DNA of 64,000 bases from Bacillus subtilis (lineage in GTDB: Bacteria; Bacillota; Bacilli; Bacillales; Bacillaceae_C). A program made the translations under genes and the position numbers. Shown here piece by piece: positions 38,449 through 47,867 of this stretch. Each line of letters starts with the position of its first letter. Position 1 is the stretch's first letter. The notes under the pieces were generated by a model, which saw only the letters and a list, made by a program, of their open reading frames with translations, did no database searches and was not told where the DNA came from. The stretch lies in NCBI RefSeq assembly GCF_008764245.1, contig NZ_VTQV01000018.1:1-64000 (forward strand), in the 5' to 3' direction.

Positions 38449-40056
38449 CTATTTTTCGAATCTCCAATAATCGATTTTAAATAATTCTCTATCTGTTGCT
38501 CCCTTAAACACAAGATACAAATCTTGAGTACCAATTGCATCTGTTACTGTTTGTGCAAATTCGACATATCCATTCAACTGAGAATCACCCTGCGCTGGTA
38601 TAACTAATTGGCCAATTAACACTCCTTCCGGACTATTAAGACGCAACTCAATATAGCCTTCTACGGTACCTGGCAGAACGGAAACTTTAAAGTTTCGCGC
38701 ACCATCGCTTCCAAAATCAACCTGCGATATAGCAACCCAATCTCCATCATGTAGTTCGGATAGCACTCTATTTGCTAATGAATTCATTGCCATTTCATTA
38801 GGTGATAACGGCTCTGTAGTAACCCCTGCCTGCCATCCAATTGTCTCCGCTTCCACACGCTTATAAGGGTTTAATGCATGGATTTGTGAGACTCCTTTAT
38901 AATCTGCAACTATCTCCTCAATGGTACCATCTTCATTTATATATACGTAATTTAAATGTGTAGATCGATATCCATTTGCTATATTCATTGATTTTGCCAA
39001 TGTTTGTGCATGATAAGCAATATATAGTTGATTGTGAAATTCAAAAATGACATGATGATTATTGCCGCCAATACCAAAAAAATGACCCGGATTTTTCAAA
39101 ATCGTCCCCATATATCTCCAAGGGCCCATCGGTGTATCACTAACCATATAAGCAATTTCCCCTGCCGGAGGGCTTCCTTCTGGACGATCTCCGTTAAAGA
39201 AGTTGGAACAATAGGTATAGTAATATTTTCCATTTAACCTATTGATTCCAGCATTTTCAAACATAAATGGAGCAGGAATGATGGCAGGATCTCCAACCAA
39301 GCTGATCATATCCTCACCTAGTTCAATAACACGTGAAGTATTTGGCATTTCATCTTGTCCATCTGGTACACCGCCTCCATAGTAAAGATAACCCTTTCCA
39401 TCATCATCTACGAGAACAGCAGGGTCAAACAACCAAGTAACCCCTTCCGCTTCTTTGTCTGTTCTATCTATTAATGCTCGCCCAATGGGGTCAACCCAAG
39501 GTCCTAATGGACTATCACTTGTTAGTACACCTATTCCACTTGCGTTATTAGCAAAATATAAAAAGAATTTATCCTCACCATTTATTTTTTTATGTGTTAC
39601 TGCAGGTGCCCATGATTGCATTGCCCATTTTGCAGCTCCATCTGGACCAGCAGCATGAATAAATCCATGATCTGTCCAATTCATTAAATCAGCAGATGAA
39701 ATAACAGATAGCTTATTAATCGAGCCATACGTATTATCTACAACATTTCCTTCGCCATCATACTCTAATTGATCAGCAGTCATGTACAAATACACACGAT
39801 TTTCAAATACAAGTGCATATGGATCCGCACCAAATTTATGTGATACAAGGGGATTTCCATTCGAAACTTCTTTACCAATTGCAGATGTAGGTAGAGTATT
39901 CTTTACCGTAAATTCTTTTACCTCATTATTCATCTTATTGCTCAACTCCTGTTTTTGTCCTTCTGCATCAGGCGATATACTAATATTAATTATTAAAAAA
40001 AGTATCATTAGCAATATACCTGTAATAAAATAAAAGGTGGTTAAATTTCTTCTTAT
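38449..40056 (-). CDS. Secreted GH43 arabinoxylan arabinofuranohydrolase-like enzyme
   Basis: GH43 enzyme of the XynD type with a C-terminal CBM6-like module. Catalytic Asp in FGADPYALVFE, Asp in WLFDPAVLVDDDGKG and Glu in FENAGINRLNGKYYY are present; the CBM6 begins at YKRVEAETIGWQAG. Such enzymes remove arabinose from arabinoxylan. The start is unusual: the frame continues above the first TTG (40014) to give KIRRNLTTFYFITGILLMI, a proper Sec signal, and the only strong Shine-Dalgarno (AGGAGG, 40065-40070) lies eight bases before an ATA codon at 40056. I extend to 40056; a non-AUG start or a one-base error near 40045 are both possible. Confidence 0.8.
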   Translation of the reverse strand: MRRNLTTFYFITGILLMILFLIINISISPDAEGQKQELSNKMNNEVKEFTVKNTLPTSAIGKEVSNGNPLVSHKFGADPYALVFENRVYLYMTADQLEYDGEGNVVDNTYGSINKLSVISSADLMNWTDHGFIHAAGPDGAAKWAMQSWAPAVTHKKINGEDKFFLYFANNASGIGVLTSDSPLGPWVDPIGRALIDRTDKEAEGVTWLFDPAVLVDDDGKGYLYYGGGVPDGQDEMPNTSRVIELGEDMISLVGDPAIIPAPFMFENAGINRLNGKYYYTYCSNFFNGDRPEGSPPAGEIAYMVSDTPMGPWRYMGTILKNPGHFFGIGGNNHHVIFEFHNQLYIAYHAQTLAKSMNIANGYRSTHLNYVYINEDGTIEEIVADYKGVSQIHALNPYKRVEAETIGWQAGVTTEPLSPNEMAMNSLANRVLSELHDGDWVAISQVDFGSDGARNFKVSVLPGTVEGYIELRLNSPEGVLIGQLVIPAQGDSQLNGYVEFAQTVTDAIGTQDLYLVFKGATDRELFKIDYWRFEK

Positions 40057-40079
40057 TTTGCATCCCTCCTTTATCTCTA

Positions 40080-40245
40080 TTAGCTTTACTGCATCTTGAG
40101 CCTGGAGCTAGACGAGCGCGAATTTAGCCATTGAACTTTTAACTCACGCCTTCTGGGACCTTGCCATCTCTTACTTCCCGGTCGAAACTTCGTATATGTG
40201 GGCTGCTTTGTATCTACAAATAATAAATAGCTGTTAATCCGACAG
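40080..40245. repeat. Degenerate intergenic repeat (tentative)
   Basis: The spacer between the GH43 gene and the lipoprotein gene contains GCCTGGAGCTAGACGAGCGC and, read on the other strand, AGAAGGCGTGAGTT. These resemble pieces of the dispersed element at 41911-42050 (AGAAGGCGTAAATT and GCGCTGAGCTGGATG). The open frame across it has no coding character. Confidence 0.3.
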
Positions 40246-40303
40246 TTTTTCAATGGCCTTGATGATGGTCTGGGCATGGTCTATTTTTTCAAATTCTAAA
40301 TAA

Positions 40304-41689
40304 CTACTGTTTCCATACTTCATCAATCGCCGATTGGAATGGCTCTTTGTATTTCTCAACAACAGTCGTAACCGAAGTACCTTCTAGAATTTCTCCCTGA
40401 AATTCATAAAAAGGCATGGATGGATATGCCTCCTCTTTATCTACGACATTTATAGTTTCTCCTGCCAGTTTTGCATTTTCAATATCCTCTTCGTTACTGA
40501 AAAGCGTTTCAAACGAGTTTTGCTGTGGATAATCATAAATCGATTCGATATCGTTCATTTTTTCATAGATATAAAGCAATTGTTCAGGATGTTCAACAGT
40601 TTTAGGGATCGTTAAATAATTCGGAATCGTGTTATGTGAGGAATACCCCTTTGCACTAGGCCCTTTTGGAAATGGTAGAAATCCAATATCATAGTCTGGC
40701 ATATCCTCTTTAAAAGAATCCATCTCATAGTCACTACCAGCGTACATCAACGTATTGCCTTCGCGAAAAAATTGTGCAGGTTCAGTCCAATCTCCGCCTT
40801 CCGTAGGTCTAGCAACGTCCTCTGTTGAGAGTTGAGATAAAAAGTTCAAAGCTTCAATCGTTTTTTGATCCTCTAGATTTTGCTTATTCTCGACAGCTAG
40901 ATTTGCGTCATTCGCAGCCAAAGCTTGAACCAGAAGCGAAGCAGTAGCAAGCCCCCACGTATCAAGTTTACCATCATTATTCGTGTCTTTATTCGCCTTT
41001 TTAGCGACTTCAATAAATGTCTCCCAATTCCAATTATCCTCGTCTACATATCCCTGTAAAGGGCTCATACCCAAACTATCCATTAAGGTACGATTATAAA
41101 AAATGCCAGATGAGGCCCCTAAGATACCAGCCCGGAATCCATAGCCTTTACCTTCAAACTGAGAATAATTATCTGTATACTGTTGTAAAAAAACATGGTC
41201 ATTATCCGTATATTCATCGACTGGCCAAAACAAGTCTTGCTTAGTTAATGTTGGGATCATCCATGGTCTAGCTAGTCGGATAATATCACCAATTGGCTGT
41301 CCCGCTAATAATGAAGAAGTTACTTTATCTGCATACTCCGCATAATCGACAATAACGTATTCAATTTGAAAATTGTGTTTCTCCATTAATGCATCAAGTA
41401 TTTCTTTCTTTTGGATACTATCTGGATTATCTTCCTGAATGGCTTCATCATACCAAGAAACCCACTTGATTGTTTTCCCCCCCATATCAAAATCCATTTC
41501 AGGTGTTTGATAATAATCCTTTTCATCTTCCTGATCCTCATTATTTTCTTTACCTGCTTCACTATCTTGATTCTCGCCACTACCGGCTGTTCCATTGTCA
41601 GGGCCGCTATTTACAGAATTATTACTGCAAGCGGCAAAAACTAAGAATAAAAAACAAAACAATAAAAACAGGAAATTTCGTTTTTTCAA
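40304..41689 (-). CDS. Sugar-binding lipoprotein, copy 1
   Basis: A 461-aa solute-binding lipoprotein: lipobox VFAAC, an acidic Asn/Glu/Asp linker, then YYQTPEMDFDMGGKTIKWVSW. It is the tandem paralogue of the gene at 36844, with the same ANKDTNNDGKLDTWG loop and GGDWTEPAQFFREGNTLMYAG. The two differ in the N-lobe ligand region, so their ligands may differ, for instance in chain length or branching. TTG 41689 follows GGAGG by seven bases. First gene of the transport/GH43 cluster, with a cre-like site in its leader. Confidence 0.92.
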   Translation of the reverse strand: MKKRNFLFLLFCFLFLVFAACSNNSVNSGPDNGTAGSGENQDSEAGKENNEDQEDEKDYYQTPEMDFDMGGKTIKWVSWYDEAIQEDNPDSIQKKEILDALMEKHNFQIEYVIVDYAEYADKVTSSLLAGQPIGDIIRLARPWMIPTLTKQDLFWPVDEYTDNDHVFLQQYTDNYSQFEGKGYGFRAGILGASSGIFYNRTLMDSLGMSPLQGYVDEDNWNWETFIEVAKKANKDTNNDGKLDTWGLATASLLVQALAANDANLAVENKQNLEDQKTIEALNFLSQLSTEDVARPTEGGDWTEPAQFFREGNTLMYAGSDYEMDSFKEDMPDYDIGFLPFPKGPSAKGYSSHNTIPNYLTIPKTVEHPEQLLYIYEKMNDIESIYDYPQQNSFETLFSNEEDIENAKLAGETINVVDKEEAYPSMPFYEFQGEILEGTSVTTVVEKYKEPFQSAIDEVWKQ

Positions 41690-41725
41690 TTATTTCCCTC
41701 CTATGATAAATATGATCAACTATAA

Positions 41726-41739
41726 CGTTACCGCTTTCA
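41726..41739 (-). promoter_or_regulatory. cre-like CcpA site, binding lipoprotein copy 1
   Basis: Minus-strand TGAAAGCGGTAACG fits 12 of 14 consensus cre positions. It is 37 bp before the TTG start, the same place as the cre-like site of the paralogue. Confidence 0.5.
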
Positions 41740-41748
41740 TTAACTGGT

Positions 41749-41790
41749 AACAACCTGTCTTTATCTAGAAATTCACCTGTTTAATTATAG
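41749..41790 (-). promoter_or_regulatory. Leader/promoter element of lipoprotein copy 1
   Basis: CTATAATTAAACAGGT followed by AGACAGGTTGTT on the minus strand, as in the paralogue's leader. A good -10 box but no -35 box at normal distance, again pointing to an activator. Confidence 0.45.
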
Positions 41791-41910
41791 ACTTACTTGT
41801 TATCCGCATAGTTTGCAGAAGGTGAGCTTTCAATATTTTTGATTTTTTAAATGGTATCGAAGTCACAAAAATGGGATTGAACATCTCCCCAACGCCCATA
41901 ATGAACAAAA

Positions 41911-42050
41911 GTGCAAGCGCCTGTTCAGCGACGTACAAATATAAAGACTTCTGACGAGATAAAGGAAACACGGCGACAAAGGAGCCGATGTTGACTTATC
42001 GTAGGAAGAAGGCGTAAATTTGCTAGTCGCTAGGCGCTGAGCTGGATGTC
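41911..42050. repeat. Dispersed intergenic repeat of Bacillaceae type
   Basis: About 140 bp between a GCAAGCGCCTGTTCAGCGAC end and a GTCGCTAGGCGCTGAGCTGG end, which are imperfect inverted repeats. I recall very similar non-coding repeats scattered through Bacillus genomes. No open frame fits it. Confidence 0.55.
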
Positions 42051-42104
42051 AACCGCGACATAAGCAGCTTATCCACAAGCTAGAATTTTATAGTACGCTA
42101 AGCT

Positions 42105-42141
42105 ATAAAAAAATCTGACTGCCGAATGTTTCAGCAATCAG
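42105..42141 (-). terminator. Intrinsic terminator after the YesM-like kinase gene
   Basis: On the minus strand CTGATTGC pairs with GCAGTCAG around an 11-nt loop and is followed directly by A and seven Ts. It is 21 bp after the kinase stop codon. Confidence 0.75.
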
Positions 42142-42161
42142 AGAAAGAAATTTCATTATCC

Positions 42162-43895
42162 TTAAGGAGAAAGCTCAATATAAATTGTTACTTTCAAGCC
42201 CTTCAACTCACTCCTTTCCAAGTAAAGTCCGCTTCTGTCACCAAAGATTAATTGTAGTCTACGATGAATGTTCATCATACCTGTCATTTCATTCGCTTCT
42301 CCTACATTTTTTAAGCGGAATTGCAATTCTTTAAGTTGTCCATTATTAAGAGTCTCACTATTATCCTCAATAATAATAGATATGGCTTGATTAAGAGTTT
42401 TAAATGTAACATGTAATAAACCCATCTCACTTTTTTTCTCCAGACCATGCTCATAGGCATTTTCAATGATTGGTTGAATAATAAGTCTGGGGACCTTGAT
42501 CCGTTCCATTTCCTTAGGCAATTCATCAAACTTCACACGAATACGTCTTGAAAATCTTAGTTCTTGTATATCTGCATATATACGTGAATGTTTGACCTCC
42601 TCGGATAATAAAACGAAATCCTCCTTGTCGCGTGTAATGAAACGAAAGTATTCTCCTAGCATAACTGTGAACTGTTCAATTCTTTCTACATCCCCCACTT
42701 TAGCAAGAGAATTAAGAATAAAAAAGCTATTATACAAAAAATGAGGGTTAATTTGTGACTGTAGCTGCTTTAATTCTGATTTTTGCATCATCATTTTCTG
42801 CTTATAATCCGCATCAATTAAGTTATTCAGTTTTTTTAACATCTGATTATACCGTGTATACAGATAGCCAAATTCATCTTTCTTATCATGTTCAATTAGA
42901 CTATTTAATTTCCCCGCTCCCATACTCTCAAATCCTCGGACAAGTTGTATTAAAGGTCGATGGATAATCTTATACGTCGTATAATAGACGATAACGATCG
43001 CTAAAATTGAAGATAACACAAATAGCCATACCCATTTTGAAAAAAAATTCAATGGTTTCCTAAGTGTTTTTTCTGATAAAAAAGTCATAATACTAGTATC
43101 TAATTCTTTCGAATAAACTTGATCAATATGGTAATTGTCGTCCTCCAGTTTTATTAAGGTCATTGTAGCTTTATTTTCTAAATTCTTGTCCAAGTATCGC
43201 TCGATAACAGATTGAAAATCTTGATTGCTACTAATAGCCAATTCTAGTGTTTCAAAATAAAGAACAGATTTGCTATCAGAATAAAAATTAAGTTGTTGAA
43301 GGGTATCCTTAATATAATTTTTATTCAATTCAATTTGTACAATATATAATGGGTCTCTCTTACTTCCCCCACCATATTTAAATGCAACTAGATTTAATTC
43401 CTCATTCATGCAAGATATTCTTTGCTGATTTATGTTCACGCTTATTTTTAAAGCATCATATTCATCATAATCTAATTCAGAGATGGAATCATTTATAGAT
43501 AATGTTTTTGAATTGGAAGGGATATGCACCTTAACATCCTGAATATATTTACTACTATTTTTCATAATAGAAATCTTATGCAATACATAATTTAAGTTTT
43601 CTCTTCTCTCGACACTGTTCATTAGTTCCCATGTTACGGCTAACTTTACTATTTTATTGTCTTTTAGCAAATCATATTGTTGCATCTCTATCCATTCCAC
43701 TTCTCGATTTAAATCCTTTAAATAATAGGTTAATTGTGTCCTTGTAGCACTTGATATATCATTTCTAGCATTATTATAACTCCAATAATATAAATATAAA
43801 CCTAGCATTACAATGGGAATATTGACTAGCAAATATGTTATAACTAAACGAAAAAATATCGACTTTCTCCAATGAATATTAGGTAATTTTAGCAC
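42162..43895 (-). CDS. Sensor histidine kinase, YesM type
   Basis: About 577 aa from GTG 43895 (GGAGGAGG four bases upstream; a TTG at 43916 lies within that region and is unlikely). Membrane helix 12-33, extracytoplasmic sensor domain to about 280, second helix (about 284-305), HAMP, then a His-kinase domain of the Bacillus YesM kind: the phospho-accepting His in LQSQINPHFLYNSFF and the ATP-binding IQPIIENAYEHGLEKK. It is preceded at only 27 bp by a sugar-binding lipoprotein gene and, further up, a YesN-type regulator. The substrate is probably an oligosaccharide handled by the nearby importers. Confidence 0.92.
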   Translation of the reverse strand: MLKLPNIHWRKSIFFRLVITYLLVNIPIVMLGLYLYYWSYNNARNDISSATRTQLTYYLKDLNREVEWIEMQQYDLLKDNKIVKLAVTWELMNSVERRENLNYVLHKISIMKNSSKYIQDVKVHIPSNSKTLSINDSISELDYDEYDALKISVNINQQRISCMNEELNLVAFKYGGGSKRDPLYIVQIELNKNYIKDTLQQLNFYSDSKSVLYFETLELAISSNQDFQSVIERYLDKNLENKATMTLIKLEDDNYHIDQVYSKELDTSIMTFLSEKTLRKPLNFFSKWVWLFVLSSILAIVIVYYTTYKIIHRPLIQLVRGFESMGAGKLNSLIEHDKKDEFGYLYTRYNQMLKKLNNLIDADYKQKMMMQKSELKQLQSQINPHFLYNSFFILNSLAKVGDVERIEQFTVMLGEYFRFITRDKEDFVLLSEEVKHSRIYADIQELRFSRRIRVKFDELPKEMERIKVPRLIIQPIIENAYEHGLEKKSEMGLLHVTFKTLNQAISIIIEDNSETLNNGQLKELQFRLKNVGEANEMTGMMNIHRRLQLIFGDRSGLYLERSELKGLKVTIYIELSP

Positions 43896-43922
43896 GGTTC
43901 CTCCTCCGAGCCTCAATGGATT

Positions 43923-45602
43923 TCACTTATTTTGTATATACCATTCATTAACCTCTCTTGTCATTTGCTCACCACCGAGCTTATTCCACATATCTACGAA
44001 AACATCAAACTTATCTATCGAATCACCCAATATAATATTAAGATACGTTTCATGCTGAAGATCATTTAAAAAGGACTCTCGTTCAATCATCGTAGTAGTC
44101 GGAGCTCCAGTGAATTTATCATATAGTAACTGTCCATTGCTTTCATACTGATCCAGGATAGAAAATGCGCCATTTTCTCCATAGGAACGTGCCCATCCCC
44201 ATCCGACTTCTTTATCAGAACCTTCCCGAATGTATTTTTCGATTAACTCATAGATATTCTTCGCTTCATTATTTAATCGGCTTGTATCCCCCTGCATGCA
44301 AGCATCAACTATTTGCCGATAAGCTTCTAGGTTTTTCATCGGTGGGAAAGGGGTAACAGGCGATAACTGCCAAACTGGGTAAGGGTTACTATAATAAGTT
44401 TCATAGTCTGCAGTTTTCCCCCAGTTTTTTTCTAAATGCAAATTAAATAGCTTCACGATTGATTCCGGATATTGAAAGTTCTTGCTCACAGCGAAAAACT
44501 CCCCTGTACTAAATTCTAAAGGCACTTTAACTTGTTTGTCAGAAGCTGAAACAATCGGAAATGCTTGCCAATCCGCATTCGCATTTTTTATTCGACTATC
44601 CTGAACGAAAAAAGAACCCCATTGTTCACCATATAGCATACCTACTTTTCCTTCGATTACCTGTTCCTGTACCTTAGAACCATTTTTCAAAGAAAATCCA
44701 TTATCTATTTCACCTTTTTTATACATATCTTGTAGAATTTGCAAAGCTTCTTTTACTTCTGGCTGAATCCCACCAAACACAAGATTACCTGAAGAATCTT
44801 CAATCCATAATTTTGGGAAGGCTTCAAATCCAGCCATAAAACCTTTTACATCTAATATGGGATCCCATAAGTAGTTTGTAAGTGCCAAACCATAGGTGTC
44901 ATCAAGACCATTTTTATCTGGGTCCTGATTTGTAAACGCTCTAGAAATTTCTCGCAGGTCATTCATTGTTTTTGGAGGATCAAGTTCCAAGTTATCAAGC
45001 CAATCTGTCCGAACCCATAAATATGTAGCGTTTTCAATAGAAGAGCTAGTTACTGGGATAGCCATCAGTTTACCATCAATCGTGGCAGTTTCAAATGGCC
45101 CTATTCCTTCTTGGCTTAATGTATTCTTTGTCAACGGTGTAGCATAGTCTTCATAAACATCAGATAAATCTTGAATAAAACCCGCGTTGCTCAATACTCT
45201 TAGTTGCTCTGCATTTACTTTGACGACGTCAGGTATTTTACCAGAGGAAACGGCGAAATCCAATTTCTGTCGATAGACGTCTCCCTTTGCAGTCCAATCA
45301 TAGGATATGCGAATTCCTAGGACTTGTTCATATAATTGACTCCACCTGTTATCACTTAATGATTCACCCGGTAAACTAGCTATAAGGCTATCAAAGTCAT
45401 TCGACAACTCTCTTACAAAGGACACTTCAATTGGCGGATTATACTTCATTAAGCCTAACTCACTGTACACTTGTTTATGGTTCTTAGTTAAGGCATTCAT
45501 TTCCCCATTATTTTCTTTTTCCTTATTATTTTTACAAGCTGTTATGTTTGATATCATCAATAAAGTCATCAGCACAAGCACAAATCTTTTCCAATTATGC
45601 AT
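43923..45602 (-). CDS. Sugar-binding lipoprotein between regulator and kinase genes
   Basis: A 559-aa lipoprotein with lipobox SNITAC, of the large LplA/LipO-like solute-binding group (about 500-560 aa, longer than the other lipoproteins here). Typical features are WVRTDWLDNLELDPPKTMNDL and a Ca-loop-like DPDKNGLDDTYGLA. It lies inside the response-regulator/kinase operon and has no adjacent permease genes of its own. That layout suggests a sensing role, presenting ligand to the kinase, as in the AraP-AraS-AraT system of Geobacillus. Transport with module A permeases is the alternative. Confidence 0.88.
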   Translation of the reverse strand: MHNWKRFVLVLMTLLMISNITACKNNKEKENNGEMNALTKNHKQVYSELGLMKYNPPIEVSFVRELSNDFDSLIASLPGESLSDNRWSQLYEQVLGIRISYDWTAKGDVYRQKLDFAVSSGKIPDVVKVNAEQLRVLSNAGFIQDLSDVYEDYATPLTKNTLSQEGIGPFETATIDGKLMAIPVTSSSIENATYLWVRTDWLDNLELDPPKTMNDLREISRAFTNQDPDKNGLDDTYGLALTNYLWDPILDVKGFMAGFEAFPKLWIEDSSGNLVFGGIQPEVKEALQILQDMYKKGEIDNGFSLKNGSKVQEQVIEGKVGMLYGEQWGSFFVQDSRIKNANADWQAFPIVSASDKQVKVPLEFSTGEFFAVSKNFQYPESIVKLFNLHLEKNWGKTADYETYYSNPYPVWQLSPVTPFPPMKNLEAYRQIVDACMQGDTSRLNNEAKNIYELIEKYIREGSDKEVGWGWARSYGENGAFSILDQYESNGQLLYDKFTGAPTTTMIERESFLNDLQHETYLNIILGDSIDKFDVFVDMWNKLGGEQMTREVNEWYIQNK

Positions 45603-45757
45603 AATCTAGAATCCACCTGCTTTTGCTTGATTTTTGAAATTAGTGGTGTTTAAAAGAATTGAAAGATTTTATGTAAACCATATTTCTATATTTCTTTCAT
45701 GGCAATCCAATATATCGCTTTAAGCTACGATGGAGTAGCTCGGAAAATTTCGTCCCT

Positions 45758-47392
45758 TCATCCATTACAATAAAAACTCTCTTTATATTCTTGAGGAGTC
45801 ATACCCGTTGTTTTCTTGAAAAAGCGTGTGAAAGAATGGGACGATTCATACCCAACCATAAGTGCCACTTCACGAACTTTTACATCACTGTTGCTAAGTA
45901 GTTCCTTCGCTTTTTTTGCTCTACAATGATCTATATATTCAGATATATTCATACCTATTTCCTGTTTAAAGAAGCGGGATAAATAGGAAGGATTAAAATG
46001 ATGAATTTCCGCAAGCCTAACCAGAGATAAATCCTCATGCAGATGCTCTTGAATAAACTCACAAATTTTCCGCCCAGCTAAAGAGGCACGATCTCTGTCT
46101 TCTATTGATTTTACTTTTAATATATCGTGACTGATATCTTGCAAATATTGAAAGCTATCTTCTAAAGTTTTATGAAGTTCTAGCTGCATTAATTTTTCCA
46201 GGTTACCAATTTCATTATATAATCCCCTTCGATTTATGTAAGTCAATAGCATTAACGATAAAGAATAATAGATTTCACTTATTTTTTGAACTGACAATTC
46301 ATTTGTTAATGCATAATTTGTTATTTCTTCAAAGCAAATGGTAAACTCTTTCACTCTACCTGCCTCAAGATATCCATTAAGAATTTCTACTTTTGATGTG
46401 ATTCGTGTAATATCCTTTTGGTCAATTTCTTGATTGGGAGCTACTCTATCAATTTGAATTAAAGACAAACCATCGCCAACCTTTAATTGTTGTAACTGAC
46501 ATAACCGTTCATACTGGTTTGACACATGTGGCCATTCACACAGATTACCACTCATTGTAAAGGATAGATCAATTCCAAGAGTTTGGCGGCATGTCTCTTG
46601 AATCTGCTCTAACGTCCCTTCTAAATAACGAATTAAGTGTTTACCAAATTTCTCATCATTATTTTCGGACGGCTGTAAAAACCATAATAAATCACCTTTT
46701 CGATCAACTATCCCTACATCAATAATCTGATCTGTTATAAACGTGTTCCAAATCATTCGTAAGGATGCAAATAGTTTTGTTTGTTTTATATAAGATATCT
46801 CATTGGAATGGATGATATGTCCTAGTATGAGAATTACAGGGGAAGTGGCATTAAGATTGATATTTAACCGTTCAAAGTCTATTATCAGTTCAGCCTCTCG
46901 CCTGCTATAGAGTTGGCTATCCTGGACAAAATATCTGAAATATTCTCCTTGCGCCATTAATTCATATAATTCAAGTTGCTTTTGAGATTGCTCCATTATA
47001 GAATGGGCATGATAATCAAGTTTAATTTCTTCTATAACTTTTAATACCGTTTCCGTTACCTTTGAATAGCCCTCTGTTTTAAGTAAATACTTCACATTCG
47101 GCATTTGAATTGCTTGATAAGCATATTCGAACTCACTAAATCCCGTTAAAAAAATCATTCTACATCTAGGCCAATAGTTTAGTATTTTCTTCGATAATTC
47201 TAATCCGTCCATACCAGGCATACGTATATCTGTTAGAACAATATCAATTCTAGTTCTTGACAACCAATCGAGCGCTTCCTTTCCGGAAAAGGCTTTACAT
47301 ACATCTAATTGATCAGACTTCAATTCTGAAAATACTTCATATAAAGACTCCGTAATAATTTCCTCATCATCAACAATTAATAGTCTGTACAT
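45758..47392 (-). CDS. Response regulator, YesN type (AraC output)
   Basis: A 544-aa two-component regulator. Receiver domain 1-120 with acidic pair Asp8/Asp9, phospho-acceptor Asp55 in VLTDIRMPG and Lys105 in YLLKTEG. A long helical middle (about 130-430) and two AraC helix-turn-helices at the C-terminus (about 440-544; LVRLAEIHHFNPSYLSRFFKQ, VALMVGYESSHSFTRFFKK). Start ATG after AGAAGGAG. Partner of the YesM-type kinase two genes downstream. A cre-like sequence lies upstream. Likely activates the neighbouring importer and glycosidase genes. Confidence 0.93.
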   Translation of the reverse strand: MYRLLIVDDEEIITESLYEVFSELKSDQLDVCKAFSGKEALDWLSRTRIDIVLTDIRMPGMDGLELSKKILNYWPRCRMIFLTGFSEFEYAYQAIQMPNVKYLLKTEGYSKVTETVLKVIEEIKLDYHAHSIMEQSQKQLELYELMAQGEYFRYFVQDSQLYSRREAELIIDFERLNINLNATSPVILILGHIIHSNEISYIKQTKLFASLRMIWNTFITDQIIDVGIVDRKGDLLWFLQPSENNDEKFGKHLIRYLEGTLEQIQETCRQTLGIDLSFTMSGNLCEWPHVSNQYERLCQLQQLKVGDGLSLIQIDRVAPNQEIDQKDITRITSKVEILNGYLEAGRVKEFTICFEEITNYALTNELSVQKISEIYYSLSLMLLTYINRRGLYNEIGNLEKLMQLELHKTLEDSFQYLQDISHDILKVKSIEDRDRASLAGRKICEFIQEHLHEDLSLVRLAEIHHFNPSYLSRFFKQEIGMNISEYIDHCRAKKAKELLSNSDVKVREVALMVGYESSHSFTRFFKKTTGMTPQEYKESFYCNG

Positions 47393-47438
47393 AGATAACT
47401 TCTCCTTCTCTATACCTCTTCTTTATTATCCCTAAAAG

Positions 47439-47452
47439 TGGAAGCGGTATCA
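47439..47452. promoter_or_regulatory. cre-like site upstream of the YesN-type gene
   Basis: TGGAAGCGGTATCA fits 12 of 14 cre consensus positions in either orientation and lies 47 bp before the start codon. This would place the sensing system itself under carbon catabolite repression. Confidence 0.4.
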
Positions 47453-47659
47453 GTATTGGTCATTTTTCATCATTGTTTTCTTAGAAAATCAAAGATTAAG
47501 TGAATTTTTAGAATTTCTTTTTACACACACAATTTATGTCACCACTCAAAAGAAAAAGCTGTCACCAGCCAATTATCCTGTATCCAGAAAGTAAAATCTA
47601 GTTTTAACTTTCGATATTCAGGATTAAGGAAGCCAAGCATGGTTACCGTTAATAAGATT

Positions 47660-47836
47660 CCGACCAGTTCATTCAAAATGAACGAATTGGATCTATTGAT
47701 TAAATTATTTGCCTATAACCTCCTTGAATTGTTTAAAAGCGATCACTGCCTGACTTCTGCTAATAATTATACGATTGATAGGTTTCGGAGAGAAATAATT
47801 CAATCGGCAGGTGTTCTGATCCATCATGCAAGGTAA
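47660..47836 (+). pseudogene. Transposase C-terminal remnant (IS1380/IS4-like)
   Basis: The frame reads PTSSFKMNELDLLIKLFAYN, then NLLELFKSDHC…TIDRFRREIIQSAGVLIHHAR before a stop. The pattern of a conserved Asn-Glu, a hydrophobic LAYNLL helix and RFRRE…HHAR is what I know from the C-terminal end of DDE transposases of the IS1380 type. No N-terminal catalytic part is found upstream and the frame ends early, so this is a relic. Confidence 0.5.
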
Positions 47837-47867
47837 CTCGTTTTAATAGCGCTTTAAAAGTATTTTC

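Noticed and set aside
40086-40277. 63-codon open frame as a gene
   Set aside because: It has no ribosome site, a composition full of basic residues and lies in a worn repeat.
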